Below, piece by piece: positions 1 through 5,310 of a stretch of DNA of 8,001 bases. The translations under genes and the position numbers were made by a program. The notes under the pieces were generated by a model that worked only from the letters and a program-made list of their open reading frames with translations, had not been told where the DNA came from and searched no databases. The stretch is from assembly GCA_011620145.1 (NCBI GenBank), contig WOZT01000065.1, positions 1 to 8,001 on the forward strand, given 5' to 3'. Positions within the stretch are counted from its first letter, which is position 1. Every line of letters starts with the position of its first letter. The DNA is from Gammaproteobacteria bacterium (GTDB lineage Bacteria; Pseudomonadota; Gammaproteobacteria; UBA5335).

Positions 1-70
1 CCTGCCTTTCGGCATAGGCGCTCTTGCCCGAGCGCACGCCCCCCAGGATGAGTTCCGCGCCTTCCGTCAC
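1..70 (-). CDS. cobU: Adenosylcobinamide kinase / cobinamide-phosphate guanylyltransferase, N-terminal fragment
   Basis: Only the first 23 codons are present; the gene runs off the left edge. The visible N-terminus contains ELILGGVRSGKSAYAER, a P-loop of the GGxRSGKS form typical of CobU/CobP. That bifunctional enzyme phosphorylates adenosylcobinamide and then transfers GMP to it while the nucleotide loop of cobalamin is assembled in the cytoplasm. The start is taken as GTG at 70-68 because an in-frame TGA lies two codons upstream. A purine-rich GGCGGGAG lies about ten bases before it. An ATG at 77-75 is in another frame and would not give the P-loop. The family call rests on the P-loop context alone, since the rest of the protein is outside the window. 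No B12 riboswitch consensus was seen in the leader. Confidence 0.75.
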   Translation of the reverse strand, partial: MTEGAELILGGVRSGKSAYAERQ

Positions 71-105
71 CGATCATTCTCCCGCCTGTCCTGCTGCGAC
101 TGCGC

Positions 106-111
106 AGTATA
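106..111 (-). promoter_or_regulatory. Putative cobU -10 element with adjacent palindrome
   Basis: On the minus strand TATACT (five of six matches to the sigma-70 -10 box) lies about 36 bases before the GTG start of cobU, which would give a leader of roughly 30 nt. No good -35 box sits at the normal distance. A perfect 10-bp palindrome, ACTGCGCAGT (99-108), overlaps its downstream edge and could be an operator. This is a motif match only. A leader this short would leave no room for a cobalamin riboswitch. Confidence 0.35.
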
Positions 112-310
112 GCGTCAGGCTTTACGGGGATCGGTGTGGCGTTTCAGTCCCGCCTTGGCGGGGCGCCCATCTGGTCGTTCCACGGTTCAGGCAGCGATGC
201 GTCTCACCCGCTTTTCCACCCTTAAATAGTCGAGGTGTTACCCCGCTGTGCGTCTCGCGAAACGGTAGCAATTGCGCCGCATCGCTCCCGCTGCTTCGGG
301 GTGACGGATT

Positions 311-703
311 CTATTCTTCGCAAGTATGGCCGAAGGCATAGAGGCCCTCAGCCAGATAGTCCGCCACCAGGGGTGTACTCATCAGATATTCAGCCGTGCG
401 TTCGTTGGCGCTGCGCGTCGCCTCCGCCAATGCATCGGCCCATTCATCCTCGGTGAAATCACCCCGCCCCAACCACATCAGGGCCACCAGTGTCGCTTGC
501 TGATCGGGTTCGAGGTCATCAATCGTCGTTTTCACTTCTCGGAACGTCAAGTCATCCTGGTGATCCGCGAGAACCTGCAGAGCCCAGTCATCGTCCGGAT
601 TGTCTGGGGGCTCCGGGATGACGATGTCTTCCTTGGCATGGAATTCTTTGAGCTTGGTGATCAATGTGCAAATGATGTCCGGATTGAGATCCAGCGTTTC
701 CAT
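311..703 (-). CDS. DUF3775-type small acidic protein of unknown function
   Basis: A 130-residue, strongly acidic cytoplasmic protein with no signal peptide or membrane segment. The C-terminal half carries the pattern I associate with the DUF3775 family: LMWLGRGDF at about 75-83, a helix with several acidic residues (DEWADAL), and then YLMSTPLVADYLAEGL at 106-121. These proteins are found in proteobacteria and have no established function. The ATG at 703-701 is supported by GGGAGG five bases upstream. The N-terminal 40 residues are rich in Asp, Glu and Pro (EPPDNPDDDW) and look flexible. It stands alone, with about 380 bases of non-coding DNA upstream and 240 downstream, so its neighbours give no clue to its job. 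The family assignment is from memory of the motif; the reading frame itself is well supported. Confidence 0.75.
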   Translation of the reverse strand: METLDLNPDIICTLITKLKEFHAKEDIVIPEPPDNPDDDWALQVLADHQDDLTFREVKTTIDDLEPDQQATLVALMWLGRGDFTEDEWADALAEATRSANERTAEYLMSTPLVADYLAEGLYAFGHTCEE

Positions 704-1086
704 TCAAGCCTCCCGGCGTCAAAAGGAATTAGGCGTTTCGGTGTTCCTTTTCCAGTGTAAGCGCCCCTGCGCGTTGATGCCTAGCGGGAAATCAATCGCT
801 GGGCGGGCGATCCGCTGCTTATCCAGGTGCTGCCTTGTCGGCTGTTTATCCACCTGCTTTGAACAGTCTAAGAGGATGCCCGGTTGTGCTGGATTTCTTA
901 CGAATGGAGGAGGCGGTGGCTGATGCGCTCCAACGCCCCGGGCGTTGCCGGGCTGTCAGGCCGTGTTCCCGTTGAGCTGCAGGGCCAGCGGCGGGGTTTC
1001 CACGCGGACTATTGTGCGTGATCTTGCGTTCGGCAACGGCAAAACGCCTGCCGTCAGCGGACGGCCGTCTTGCTGGTGCTGGAAGA
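704..1086. other. Intergenic region without a convincing gene
   Basis: The 383 bases between the DUF3775 gene and the tRNA-Thr contain only short open frames without ribosome-binding sites or recognisable products. Structure visible by eye: a 7-bp stem with a 3-nt loop at 931-947 (CAACGCC/GGCGTTG); a 6-bp stem with a 7-nt loop at 1036-1054 (ACGGCA/TGCCGT); a 10-bp perfect palindrome at 1060-1069; and two DnaA-box-like nonamers at 819-827 and 846-854. None of the hairpins is followed by a T-run in the minus direction, so I do not call a terminator for the tRNA. Confidence 0.5.
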
Positions 1087-1162
1087 TGGTGCCGGAAAGA
1101 GGAGTCGAACCCCCGACCTTCGCATTACGAATGCGCTGCTCTACCGACTGAGCTATTCCGGC
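1087..1162 (-). tRNA. tRNA-Thr (anticodon CGU)
   Basis: On the minus strand there is a complete 76-nt tRNA including an encoded CCA. The acceptor stem GCCGGAA pairs perfectly with TTCCGGC, and the discriminator base is A. The D-arm (AGCTCAGTCGGTAGAGC), the anticodon arm with CGT in the loop (GCATTCGTAATGC) and the T-arm (GGGGGTTCGACTCCT) are all canonical. The D-arm and anticodon arm closely match the E. coli thrW tRNA-Thr(CGU) as I remember it. It decodes ACG. It lies in the same direction as the flanking genes, with a possible promoter of its own in the 70 bases upstream. Confidence 0.97.
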
Positions 1163-1177
1163 GCGTGAAGATCGCGA

Positions 1178-1207
1178 ATGATAACCCGGCGGCCATGGGC
1201 TTGAAAA
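1178..1207 (-). promoter_or_regulatory. Putative sigma-70 promoter of tRNA-Thr
   Basis: On the minus strand TTTTCA (-35, at 1207-1202, four of six matches) and TATCAT (-10, at 1183-1178, five of six) are separated by 18 bases. They would start transcription about nine bases before the tRNA 5' end. The -35 element lies in the loop of the inverted repeat at 1188-1224. This is a motif match only. Confidence 0.4.
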
Positions 1208-1224
1208 CCCGTTCCATGGCCGCC
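1188..1224 (-). terminator. Large hairpin downstream of the mddA-like gene, possible terminator
   Basis: A perfect 11-bp inverted repeat (GGCGGCCATGG at 1188-1198, CCATGGCCGCC at 1214-1224) with a 15-nt loop begins ten bases after the stop codon of the methyltransferase gene. In the minus direction it is followed by GGGTTAT rather than a clear T-run, so as an intrinsic terminator it would be weak. It may instead protect the 3' end of the mRNA. It also overlaps the putative tRNA promoter. Confidence 0.5.
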
Positions 1225-1233
1225 CGCCAAGCT

Positions 1234-1986
1234 TCAGTGTCCCGGCATCGGCGCCGCATGCACAAAACGGGGGAACAACATCGGCGTGGTTTCCCGATAG
1301 CGGGCGTAGTCCGGTCCCAGGTGCCGCATCAGGTCCCGTTCCTCGTAGTGCACACCGATGAGGATGTAGAGCGTCAGTCCGCTGGCCAGGAACAGGTGCC
1401 CGACGGTCAGGTAGGGAGTCACCCAGAACAGCAGCAGCATGCCCAGCATCATGGGATGGCGCACATACCGATAAAGCAGGCCCATCTTGAAGGGCACGGC
1501 GGTGTAGGGCAGCCCCTGGTCGTGCAGGTAAGCCTGGCGCAGCCCGAACAGGTCGAAGTGGTCGGTGAGGAAGGTCGACCACAAGGCCACCACCAGTCCG
1601 AATCCGAGCAACACCAGGCAGATGGTCACGGCGGGTTGCCAGGTAATGTGCCAGATCACCCCCGGCATGGGCTGCCAGAATCCCATGAGGATGATCAGTG
1701 CCAGGCTGGAGGCCGTCACATAAGCGCTGCGCTCCAGGTGTTCGGGCACCAGCCGGGTCCAGCGCCGCTTGAAGGCCGGGCGGGCCATGATGCTGTGCTG
1801 CAGGCCAAACAAGGCGATCAGCCCGCTATTGATGGCGAGGGTTCGACCCCATCCCCCGGACAGTTCGCCGGTGCCGGCCGTCCAGGGCAGCCAGAGATCG
1901 TGGAGAAACAGCACCAGCCCGCTCAAGCTGAGCAGGAACAGGACGTAGGCGGCAATGGCGAAGTGCAGGGCGCGATGCGACGACAT
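1234..1986 (-). CDS. mddA: Integral-membrane methyltransferase, probably methanethiol S-methyltransferase (MddA-like)
   Basis: A 250-residue protein with about five to six hydrophobic segments (roughly 7-29, 50-64, 88-104, 118-138, 181-212). The C-terminal signature of the NnrU/isoprenylcysteine-methyltransferase superfamily is present: YRYVRHPMMLG at 172-182, then EERDL at 215-219 and LGPDYARY at 223-230. These form the S-adenosylmethionine pocket in that superfamily. The N-terminal half (LFGLQHSIMARPAFK at 59-73, then WQPMPGVIW at 104-112) is the pattern I associate with MddA, which methylates methanethiol to dimethyl sulfide. The MddA role is an inference from resemblance; a generic NnrU-family methyltransferase is the alternative. 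The ATG at 1986 is preceded by a full Shine-Dalgarno (AAGGAGGTGA). The gene lies 48 bases after the nitroreductase on the same strand, so co-transcription is likely. Confidence 0.7.
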   Translation of the reverse strand: MSSHRALHFAIAAYVLFLLSLSGLVLFLHDLWLPWTAGTGELSGGWGRTLAINSGLIALFGLQHSIMARPAFKRRWTRLVPEHLERSAYVTASSLALIILMGFWQPMPGVIWHITWQPAVTICLVLLGFGLVVALWSTFLTDHFDLFGLRQAYLHDQGLPYTAVPFKMGLLYRYVRHPMMLGMLLLFWVTPYLTVGHLFLASGLTLYILIGVHYEERDLMRHLGPDYARYRETTPMLFPRFVHAAPMPGH

Positions 1987-2017
1987 GGGGATTCACCTCC
2001 TTGTGAATGGGGATTCA
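1987..2017 (-). promoter_or_regulatory. Ribosome-binding site of the mddA-like gene enclosed in a hairpin loop
   Basis: In the minus direction ATTCAC-AAGGAG-GTGAAT (2008-1991) forms a perfect 6-bp stem whose 6-nt loop is the Shine-Dalgarno core itself, eleven bases before the ATG. Part of the extended anti-16S match (GTGA) lies in the stem. A 9-bp direct repeat GGGGATTCA (plus strand, 1987-1995 and 2009-2017) flanks the site. It may tune translation; the effect is inference. Confidence 0.5.
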
Positions 2018-2034
2018 AGCCGCGAACAGCGGGC

Positions 2035-2568
2035 TCAAAGCGTCAAGCCGTCGCCCAGCATGATGTCCTTGAGCGGTCGGCGTGGCGTTTCCTGGGGCGT
2101 TTCGGCCGCCGTGCCCAGCGCAATCAGGGCAATGGGCCGCAGGGAGGACGGAATGTCCAGCGCCGCGCGGGCCTGGGTTTCGTCGAATTCACCCACCCAG
2201 GTGGTCGCCAGTCCCGCCGCCACGGCCGCGAGCTGGGCGTAGCTGGCCGCGATGGTCGCGTCCTGCAAGGCATACAGATCGGCGCCGCGCTGACCGTAGC
2301 GCGCCGCCGCCCGCTCGCCATCGGTGCAGAACACGAGGCACACCGGCGCTTCGGTCAGGAACGCCTGGTCGCCGCTGGCCGCGCGTAACGCCTGGCGCTG
2401 AGCAGGCGTGGTCGCCACCGCGATGCGATAGGACTGCAGGTCGCCGGCCGATGGGGCCGTGCAAGCCACTTCCAGGATGGCGTGGAGCTGTTCGCGCGAG
2501 ACTGGCAGGTCACTGCGGTAATGACGCACCGAATGGCGGTGCCGGATGGTTTCAAAGAAATCCCACAT
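2035..2568 (-). CDS. Nitroreductase-family FMN oxidoreductase
   Basis: A 177-residue flavoprotein of the nitroreductase family, which uses FMN and NAD(P)H to reduce nitro compounds, quinones or unknown physiological substrates in the cytoplasm. Visible family features are the N-terminal IRHRHSVRHYR (8-17) that contacts the FMN phosphate, the APSAGDLQSYR segment (38-48), the helix QDATIAASYAQLAAVAAGLATTW (102-124) with its Gly at 119, and RPIALIALG (144-152) near the C-terminus. It lacks the longer insertions of NfsB-type enzymes. I start it at ATG 2568 because AGAGGA lies six bases upstream. The upstream in-frame candidates, ATG 2574 and GTG 2586, lack a spaced Shine-Dalgarno, and GTG 2586 falls inside a tandem repeat. 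It sits between bamD (41 nt away) and the mddA-like gene (48 nt). The natural substrate cannot be told from sequence. Confidence 0.85.
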   Translation of the reverse strand: MWDFFETIRHRHSVRHYRSDLPVSREQLHAILEVACTAPSAGDLQSYRIAVATTPAQRQALRAASGDQAFLTEAPVCLVFCTDGERAAARYGQRGADLYALQDATIAASYAQLAAVAAGLATTWVGEFDETQARAALDIPSSLRPIALIALGTAAETPQETPRRPLKDIMLGDGLTL

Positions 2569-2579
2569 CGCCATTCCTC

Positions 2580-2599
2580 TTCGCACTGGTTCGCACTGG
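2580..2599. repeat. Two perfect tandem copies of a 10-bp repeat
   Basis: TTCGCACTGG (plus strand) occurs twice in direct succession at 2580-2589 and 2590-2599, in the short gap between the bamD stop and the nitroreductase ribosome-binding site. Loss or gain of a copy would change the spacing without touching the preferred start codon at 2568. Confidence 0.8.
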
Positions 2600-2609
2600 A
2601 TTGGCGTTT

Positions 2610-3407
2610 TTAGCCCGCCTTGCCCCGGGCCTCGTCGCGCAAAGTCCGTACCTGATGCTCCATGTCCGAAAGCCCCAAGGCCTTGTAAGACGTGACCAGG
2701 ATATCCAGGGCCGGGAGGACCGAGTCGGTTCCCGAGAATTCCGCCAGGATGTCCTGGGCGCGGTTGGCTGCGGCGACGTAGGTGCCGCGTGCCAGGTAAT
2801 AGCGGGCCACCGCGAGATCATGGCGGGCCACGCGATCTTTCAGGAACAGCATGCGCTGGCGGGCATCGGCCGCGTATGGGCTGTTCGGGTAACGACTGAG
2901 AAGATTGGAAAACGCCGTAAAGGCGCCTCGAGCATATTGGGTGTCGCGTTCGGCGCCATCGATGTCCAGCCACTTCCAGCGCAAGGAACTTTCCACCAGC
3001 CCGATGCTGCGCTCAAAGTTGATGCGCCCCTGCATGTAAAGCACGTAGTCGGCTTGAGGATGACTCGGGTATTCACGTAGGAAGCGCTGGGCCGTGGAAA
3101 TGCCCATTTCCCATTCCTTCTGCCGGTAATAGGCATAGATGAGCTCGATCTCCGCCTGCTGGGCATAGGCCCCGAAGGGGTAACGGGATTCGAGGGCGTT
3201 GTAGCGTTTGATCGCGGGATCGAAGTTTTCATCCTCCAGCGCCTTGTGGGCCTCACGGTAGATTTCCGCTGCGGGTCGGTTGGTGTCTATCCCAGGCTCC
3301 TCCTCGTCTGTTTTGGAGGATCCGGCGGGCAGGTACTGCAACAGCGAACAGGCTGACAGGCTGAGACTGAACAACAGCGCAAGGACGACACGGGCGTATG
3401 AGGGCAT
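2610..3407 (-). CDS. bamD: Outer-membrane protein assembly factor BamD (lipoprotein)
   Basis: A 265-residue lipoprotein of the BAM complex, which with BamA folds beta-barrel proteins into the outer membrane. The N-terminal signal has a hydrophobic core (about 6-16) and a lipobox LSAC ending at Cys20, the expected lipidation site. A short acidic linker (TDEEEPG, 33-39) follows, then tetratricopeptide-type helical repeats from about 45 to 255, with typical BamD stretches such as RYPFGAYAQQAEIELIYAYY (75-94), RFLREYPSHPQADYVLYMQG (108-127) and SRYPNSPYAADARQRM (171-186). The length matches the family (about 245-265). The ATG at 3407 has no clear Shine-Dalgarno. Its divergent placement against rluD, 67 bases away, repeats the E. 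coli order. A likely extended -10 lies in that gap. Confidence 0.95.
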   Translation of the reverse strand: MPSYARVVLALLFSLSLSACSLLQYLPAGSSKTDEEEPGIDTNRPAAEIYREAHKALEDENFDPAIKRYNALESRYPFGAYAQQAEIELIYAYYRQKEWEMGISTAQRFLREYPSHPQADYVLYMQGRINFERSIGLVESSLRWKWLDIDGAERDTQYARGAFTAFSNLLSRYPNSPYAADARQRMLFLKDRVARHDLAVARYYLARGTYVAAANRAQDILAEFSGTDSVLPALDILVTSYKALGLSDMEHQVRTLRDEARGKAG

Positions 3408-3459
3408 GGTTTAGACTAACGCTCAGGACCGGCGACCGCCGGAAAGTGGATTTTGCCGG

Positions 3460-3468
3460 AGTATATCA
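3460..3468 (-). promoter_or_regulatory. Putative extended -10 promoter of bamD
   Basis: Minus-strand TGATATACT combines the TGn extension with TATACT (five of six matches to the -10 box), about 55 bases before the bamD ATG. No good -35 is present at the normal distance, which fits an extended -10 promoter. It lies directly upstream of the rluD start, so polymerase binding here could interfere with rluD expression. This is a motif match only. Confidence 0.4.
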
Positions 3469-3474
3469 AAGCCC

Positions 3475-4443
3475 TTGAACGACATCCGCCCTTTAGCCGA
3501 TTCCTTCGGTGATGCCTTCGCCGTTTCGCCCGCGCTGGCAGGGCAGCGCCTGGACCAGATTCTGGCTCAATTGCTGCCCGAGCATTCCCGCACCCGCCTG
3601 AGTGCCTGGATCCGGGAGGGGCATGTGCAGGTTGATGGCGCGTCTTGCCGGCCCAGCGACCGCCTGCTCGAAGGGCAGGCCATTGCCGTGCACGCGCCTG
3701 CTCCGGCGCCCGTGGTGCCATTGCGACCGGAGGCCATCGCGCTGACGGTGGTTTACGAAGACGACGCCTTGCTGGTGATCGACAAGCCGCCGGGGCTGGT
3801 GGCCCATCCTGGCGCCGGCAACCCGGCGGGAACCTTGCAGAATGCCCTGTTGCACCACGACCCTGCCCTGGTCAATGTGCCTCGGGCCGGTCTGGTGCAT
3901 CGGCTGGACAAGGATACTTCGGGCCTCATGGTGGTGGCCAAGACCCTGGTCAGCCACACGCATCTGGTGGCCGAACTGCAGGCGCGCCGCATCCACCGCG
4001 AATACGACGCCGTGGTGGTGGGCCGCTTGATTGCCGGTGGCACGGTGGATGCCCCGCTGGGACGCCACGCGCGCGACCGGTTGCGCATCGCCGTGCGCGA
4101 GGACGGGCGCCCCTCGGTGACGCACTACCGGGTGCGGGAACGCTACGCCCATCACAGCCGCCTGGAACTGCGCCTGGAGACCGGGCGCACGCATCAGATC
4201 CGCGTCCACATGGCCCATCTGGGTCATCCGGTGCTGGGCGATCCGCTCTATGCCGGCCGCCTGCGGCTGCCCGCCGGGATCGACGAGGCGCTCGCGGCGA
4301 CCTTGCGCGATTTCCGGCGCCAGGCCCTGCACGCCACCCGGCTGGGACTGGCGCATCCGGAGGATGGGCGTCCCATGCTGTGGGAATCGCCACCACCGCC
4401 CGACATGCAGGCGCTCATCGCCAGCCTGCAACGGGGCGCGTGA
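3475..4443 (+). CDS. rluD: Ribosomal large subunit pseudouridine synthase D
   Basis: A 322-residue enzyme of the RluA family that isomerises uridines in helix 69 of 23S rRNA (positions 1911, 1915 and 1917 in E. coli). An S4 RNA-binding domain spans about residues 23-75 (QRLDQILAQLLP through EGHVQVDG). The catalytic domain begins with VVYEDDALLVIDKPPGLVAHP (92-112) and contains the signature HRLDKDTSGLMVVAK (142-156), whose Asp145 is the catalytic residue, and later RLETGRTHQIRVHMAHLGHPVLGD. The start is a TTG at 3475 with a GGAG 13 bases upstream. This is an imperfect arrangement, but no in-frame ATG lies before the S4 domain. The stop is two bases before the pgeF ATG, so the two genes are almost certainly co-translated. 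RluD is assigned over RluA/RluC by the S4 domain and by the bamD/pgeF neighbours. Confidence 0.93.
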   Translation: MNDIRPLADSFGDAFAVSPALAGQRLDQILAQLLPEHSRTRLSAWIREGHVQVDGASCRPSDRLLEGQAIAVHAPAPAPVVPLRPEAIALTVVYEDDALLVIDKPPGLVAHPGAGNPAGTLQNALLHHDPALVNVPRAGLVHRLDKDTSGLMVVAKTLVSHTHLVAELQARRIHREYDAVVVGRLIAGGTVDAPLGRHARDRLRIAVREDGRPSVTHYRVRERYAHHSRLELRLETGRTHQIRVHMAHLGHPVLGDPLYAGRLRLPAGIDEALAATLRDFRRQALHATRLGLAHPEDGRPMLWESPPPPDMQALIASLQRGA

Positions 4444-4445
4444 GA

Positions 4446-5210
4446 ATGGCGCCCACCCCCGCTGGCCTCGTCTGGCAGGGCGAGCTGCCGGTGATCGTGC
4501 CGGACTGGCCGGCGCCACCGGGGGTGCATGCCGTGGCGACCACCCGCCGGGGCGGCGTGAGCGCCGGCCCCTATGCCAGCCTGAACCTGGGGGACCATGT
4601 GGGAGATGATCCGGCGGCGGTGGCCGAGAACCGGCGCCGGCTCAAGGCGGCCCTGGCGCTGCCCGCCGAGCCGCACTGGCTGCGTCAGGTCCACGGCATG
4701 CGGGTAGTCCGCGCCAGTGGCGGCGAGGCGATCGAAGCGGATGGGGCCTGGACCGACCGGAGCGGGGTGGTGTGCACCGTGGGGATGGCCGATTGCCTGC
4801 CGGTATTGTTCTGTGACTGCGCCGGCACGCGCGTGGCGGCCGCCCACGCTGGCTGGCGCGGCCTGGCGGCGGGCGTGCTGGAGGCCACCGTCGCGGCCCT
4901 GGCGGTGGCGCCGGATCAGCTTCTGGCCTGGATCGGTCCCGCCATTGGCGCAGCAGCATTCGAGGTGGGGCCGGAGGTGCGCGCCGCTTTCCTGGCCGCC
5001 GATGCCGAGGCGGTAACGGCATTCCAGGCGGGGCGGGCGGGTCGCTGGCAGGCCGATCTGGTCACCCTGGCGCGCCAGCGCCTGCGGCGGGCCGGGGTGG
5101 CGCAGGTCTGGGGCGGGCACTGGTGCACATCAAGCGAACCGGCGTGGTTTTTTTCCCACCGCCGCGATGGGACGAGTGGCCGCATGGCGGCGCTGATCTG
5201 GCGCGCCTGA
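4446..5210 (+). CDS. pgeF: Peptidoglycan editing factor / multicopper-like purine nucleoside phosphorylase (YfiH family)
   Basis: A 254-residue cytoplasmic protein of the YfiH/DUF152 family. Members have been reported as purine nucleoside phosphorylases and adenosine deaminases, and in E. coli as an editing factor that keeps L-Ser out of peptidoglycan. The family signatures appear in order: TTRRGGVSAGPYASLNLGDHVGDD (32-55), QVHG with His83, ADGAWT (98-103), MADCLPVLFCD with Cys117, AAHAGWRGLAAGV with His134, IGPAIG (163-168), and the C-terminal CTSSEPAWFFSHRRD (227-241) with SGRMAALIW. His83, Cys117 and His134 correspond to the metal ligands His71, Cys107 and His124 of E. coli YfiH. An in-frame GTG at 4440 that overlaps the rluD stop is an alternative start. 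The gene directly follows rluD, as in E. coli. Confidence 0.93.
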   Translation: MAPTPAGLVWQGELPVIVPDWPAPPGVHAVATTRRGGVSAGPYASLNLGDHVGDDPAAVAENRRRLKAALALPAEPHWLRQVHGMRVVRASGGEAIEADGAWTDRSGVVCTVGMADCLPVLFCDCAGTRVAAAHAGWRGLAAGVLEATVAALAVAPDQLLAWIGPAIGAAAFEVGPEVRAAFLAADAEAVTAFQAGRAGRWQADLVTLARQRLRRAGVAQVWGGHWCTSSEPAWFFSHRRDGTSGRMAALIWRA

Positions 5211-5310
5211 GCCGGCTGGTCAAGTTGATTTTTGTCTCTGCCGCGCCACTGCGTCTGTGGTGGCAGGGAAATGCGGGCAGGTTCGGGTAGGTTGGGACAG
5301 GAGGGGCACG
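5211..5310 (+). other. Spacer between pgeF and the ftsH-like gene with an imperfect hairpin
   Basis: This 100-base gap holds an interrupted stem at 5238-5266 (CTGCC...GGCAG outside, GCCAC...GTGGT inside, with a 2-nt bulge). It lacks a T-run, so it does not look like an intrinsic terminator, and read-through from rluD-pgeF remains possible. No convincing sigma-70 promoter was found. A strong AGGAGG at 5299-5304 serves the downstream gene. Confidence 0.45.

Noticed and set aside
141..290. A short degenerate CRISPR array (similar-looking patches near 141, 201 and 281)
   Set aside because: The patches share only a few bases, the spacing is uneven (60 and 80), and there are no cas genes nearby.
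71..310. Cobalamin riboswitch upstream of cobU
   Set aside because: I looked on the minus strand for the B12 box and the conserved GCCACTG core and did not see them. The likely -10 is also too close to the gene to leave room.
24..341. Plus-strand open frame (105 codons) across the cobU start and its upstream region
   Set aside because: It begins inside cobU in antisense, lacks a ribosome-binding site, and has no recognisable motif.
1012..2388. Long plus-strand open frame (458 codons) across the tRNA, mddA and nitroreductase genes
   Set aside because: It reads through the tRNA and antisense to two well-supported genes, is rich in Gln/Gly/Arg/His as expected of a GC-rich shadow frame, and has no ribosome-binding site or recognisable domain.
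2082..3080. Plus-strand open frame (332 codons) antisense to the nitroreductase and bamD
   Set aside because: The N-terminal half is a Pro/Arg-rich shadow frame antisense to the nitroreductase and the rest is antisense to bamD. It has no domain and no start signal.
3645..4445. Upstream extension of the pgeF frame through rluD, making a 521-codon open frame
   Set aside because: The family match starts only at the ATG at 4446. The extension is low-complexity Gly/Ala/Pro/Arg and overlaps rluD in another frame.
3493..4518. Minus-strand open frame (341 codons) over rluD
   Set aside because: It is fully antisense to the conserved rluD gene and has His/Gln/Arg-rich composition typical of a complementary frame.
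5238..5266. Terminator between pgeF and the ftsH-like gene
   Set aside because: The stem is interrupted by a 2-nt bulge and is not followed by a T-run.
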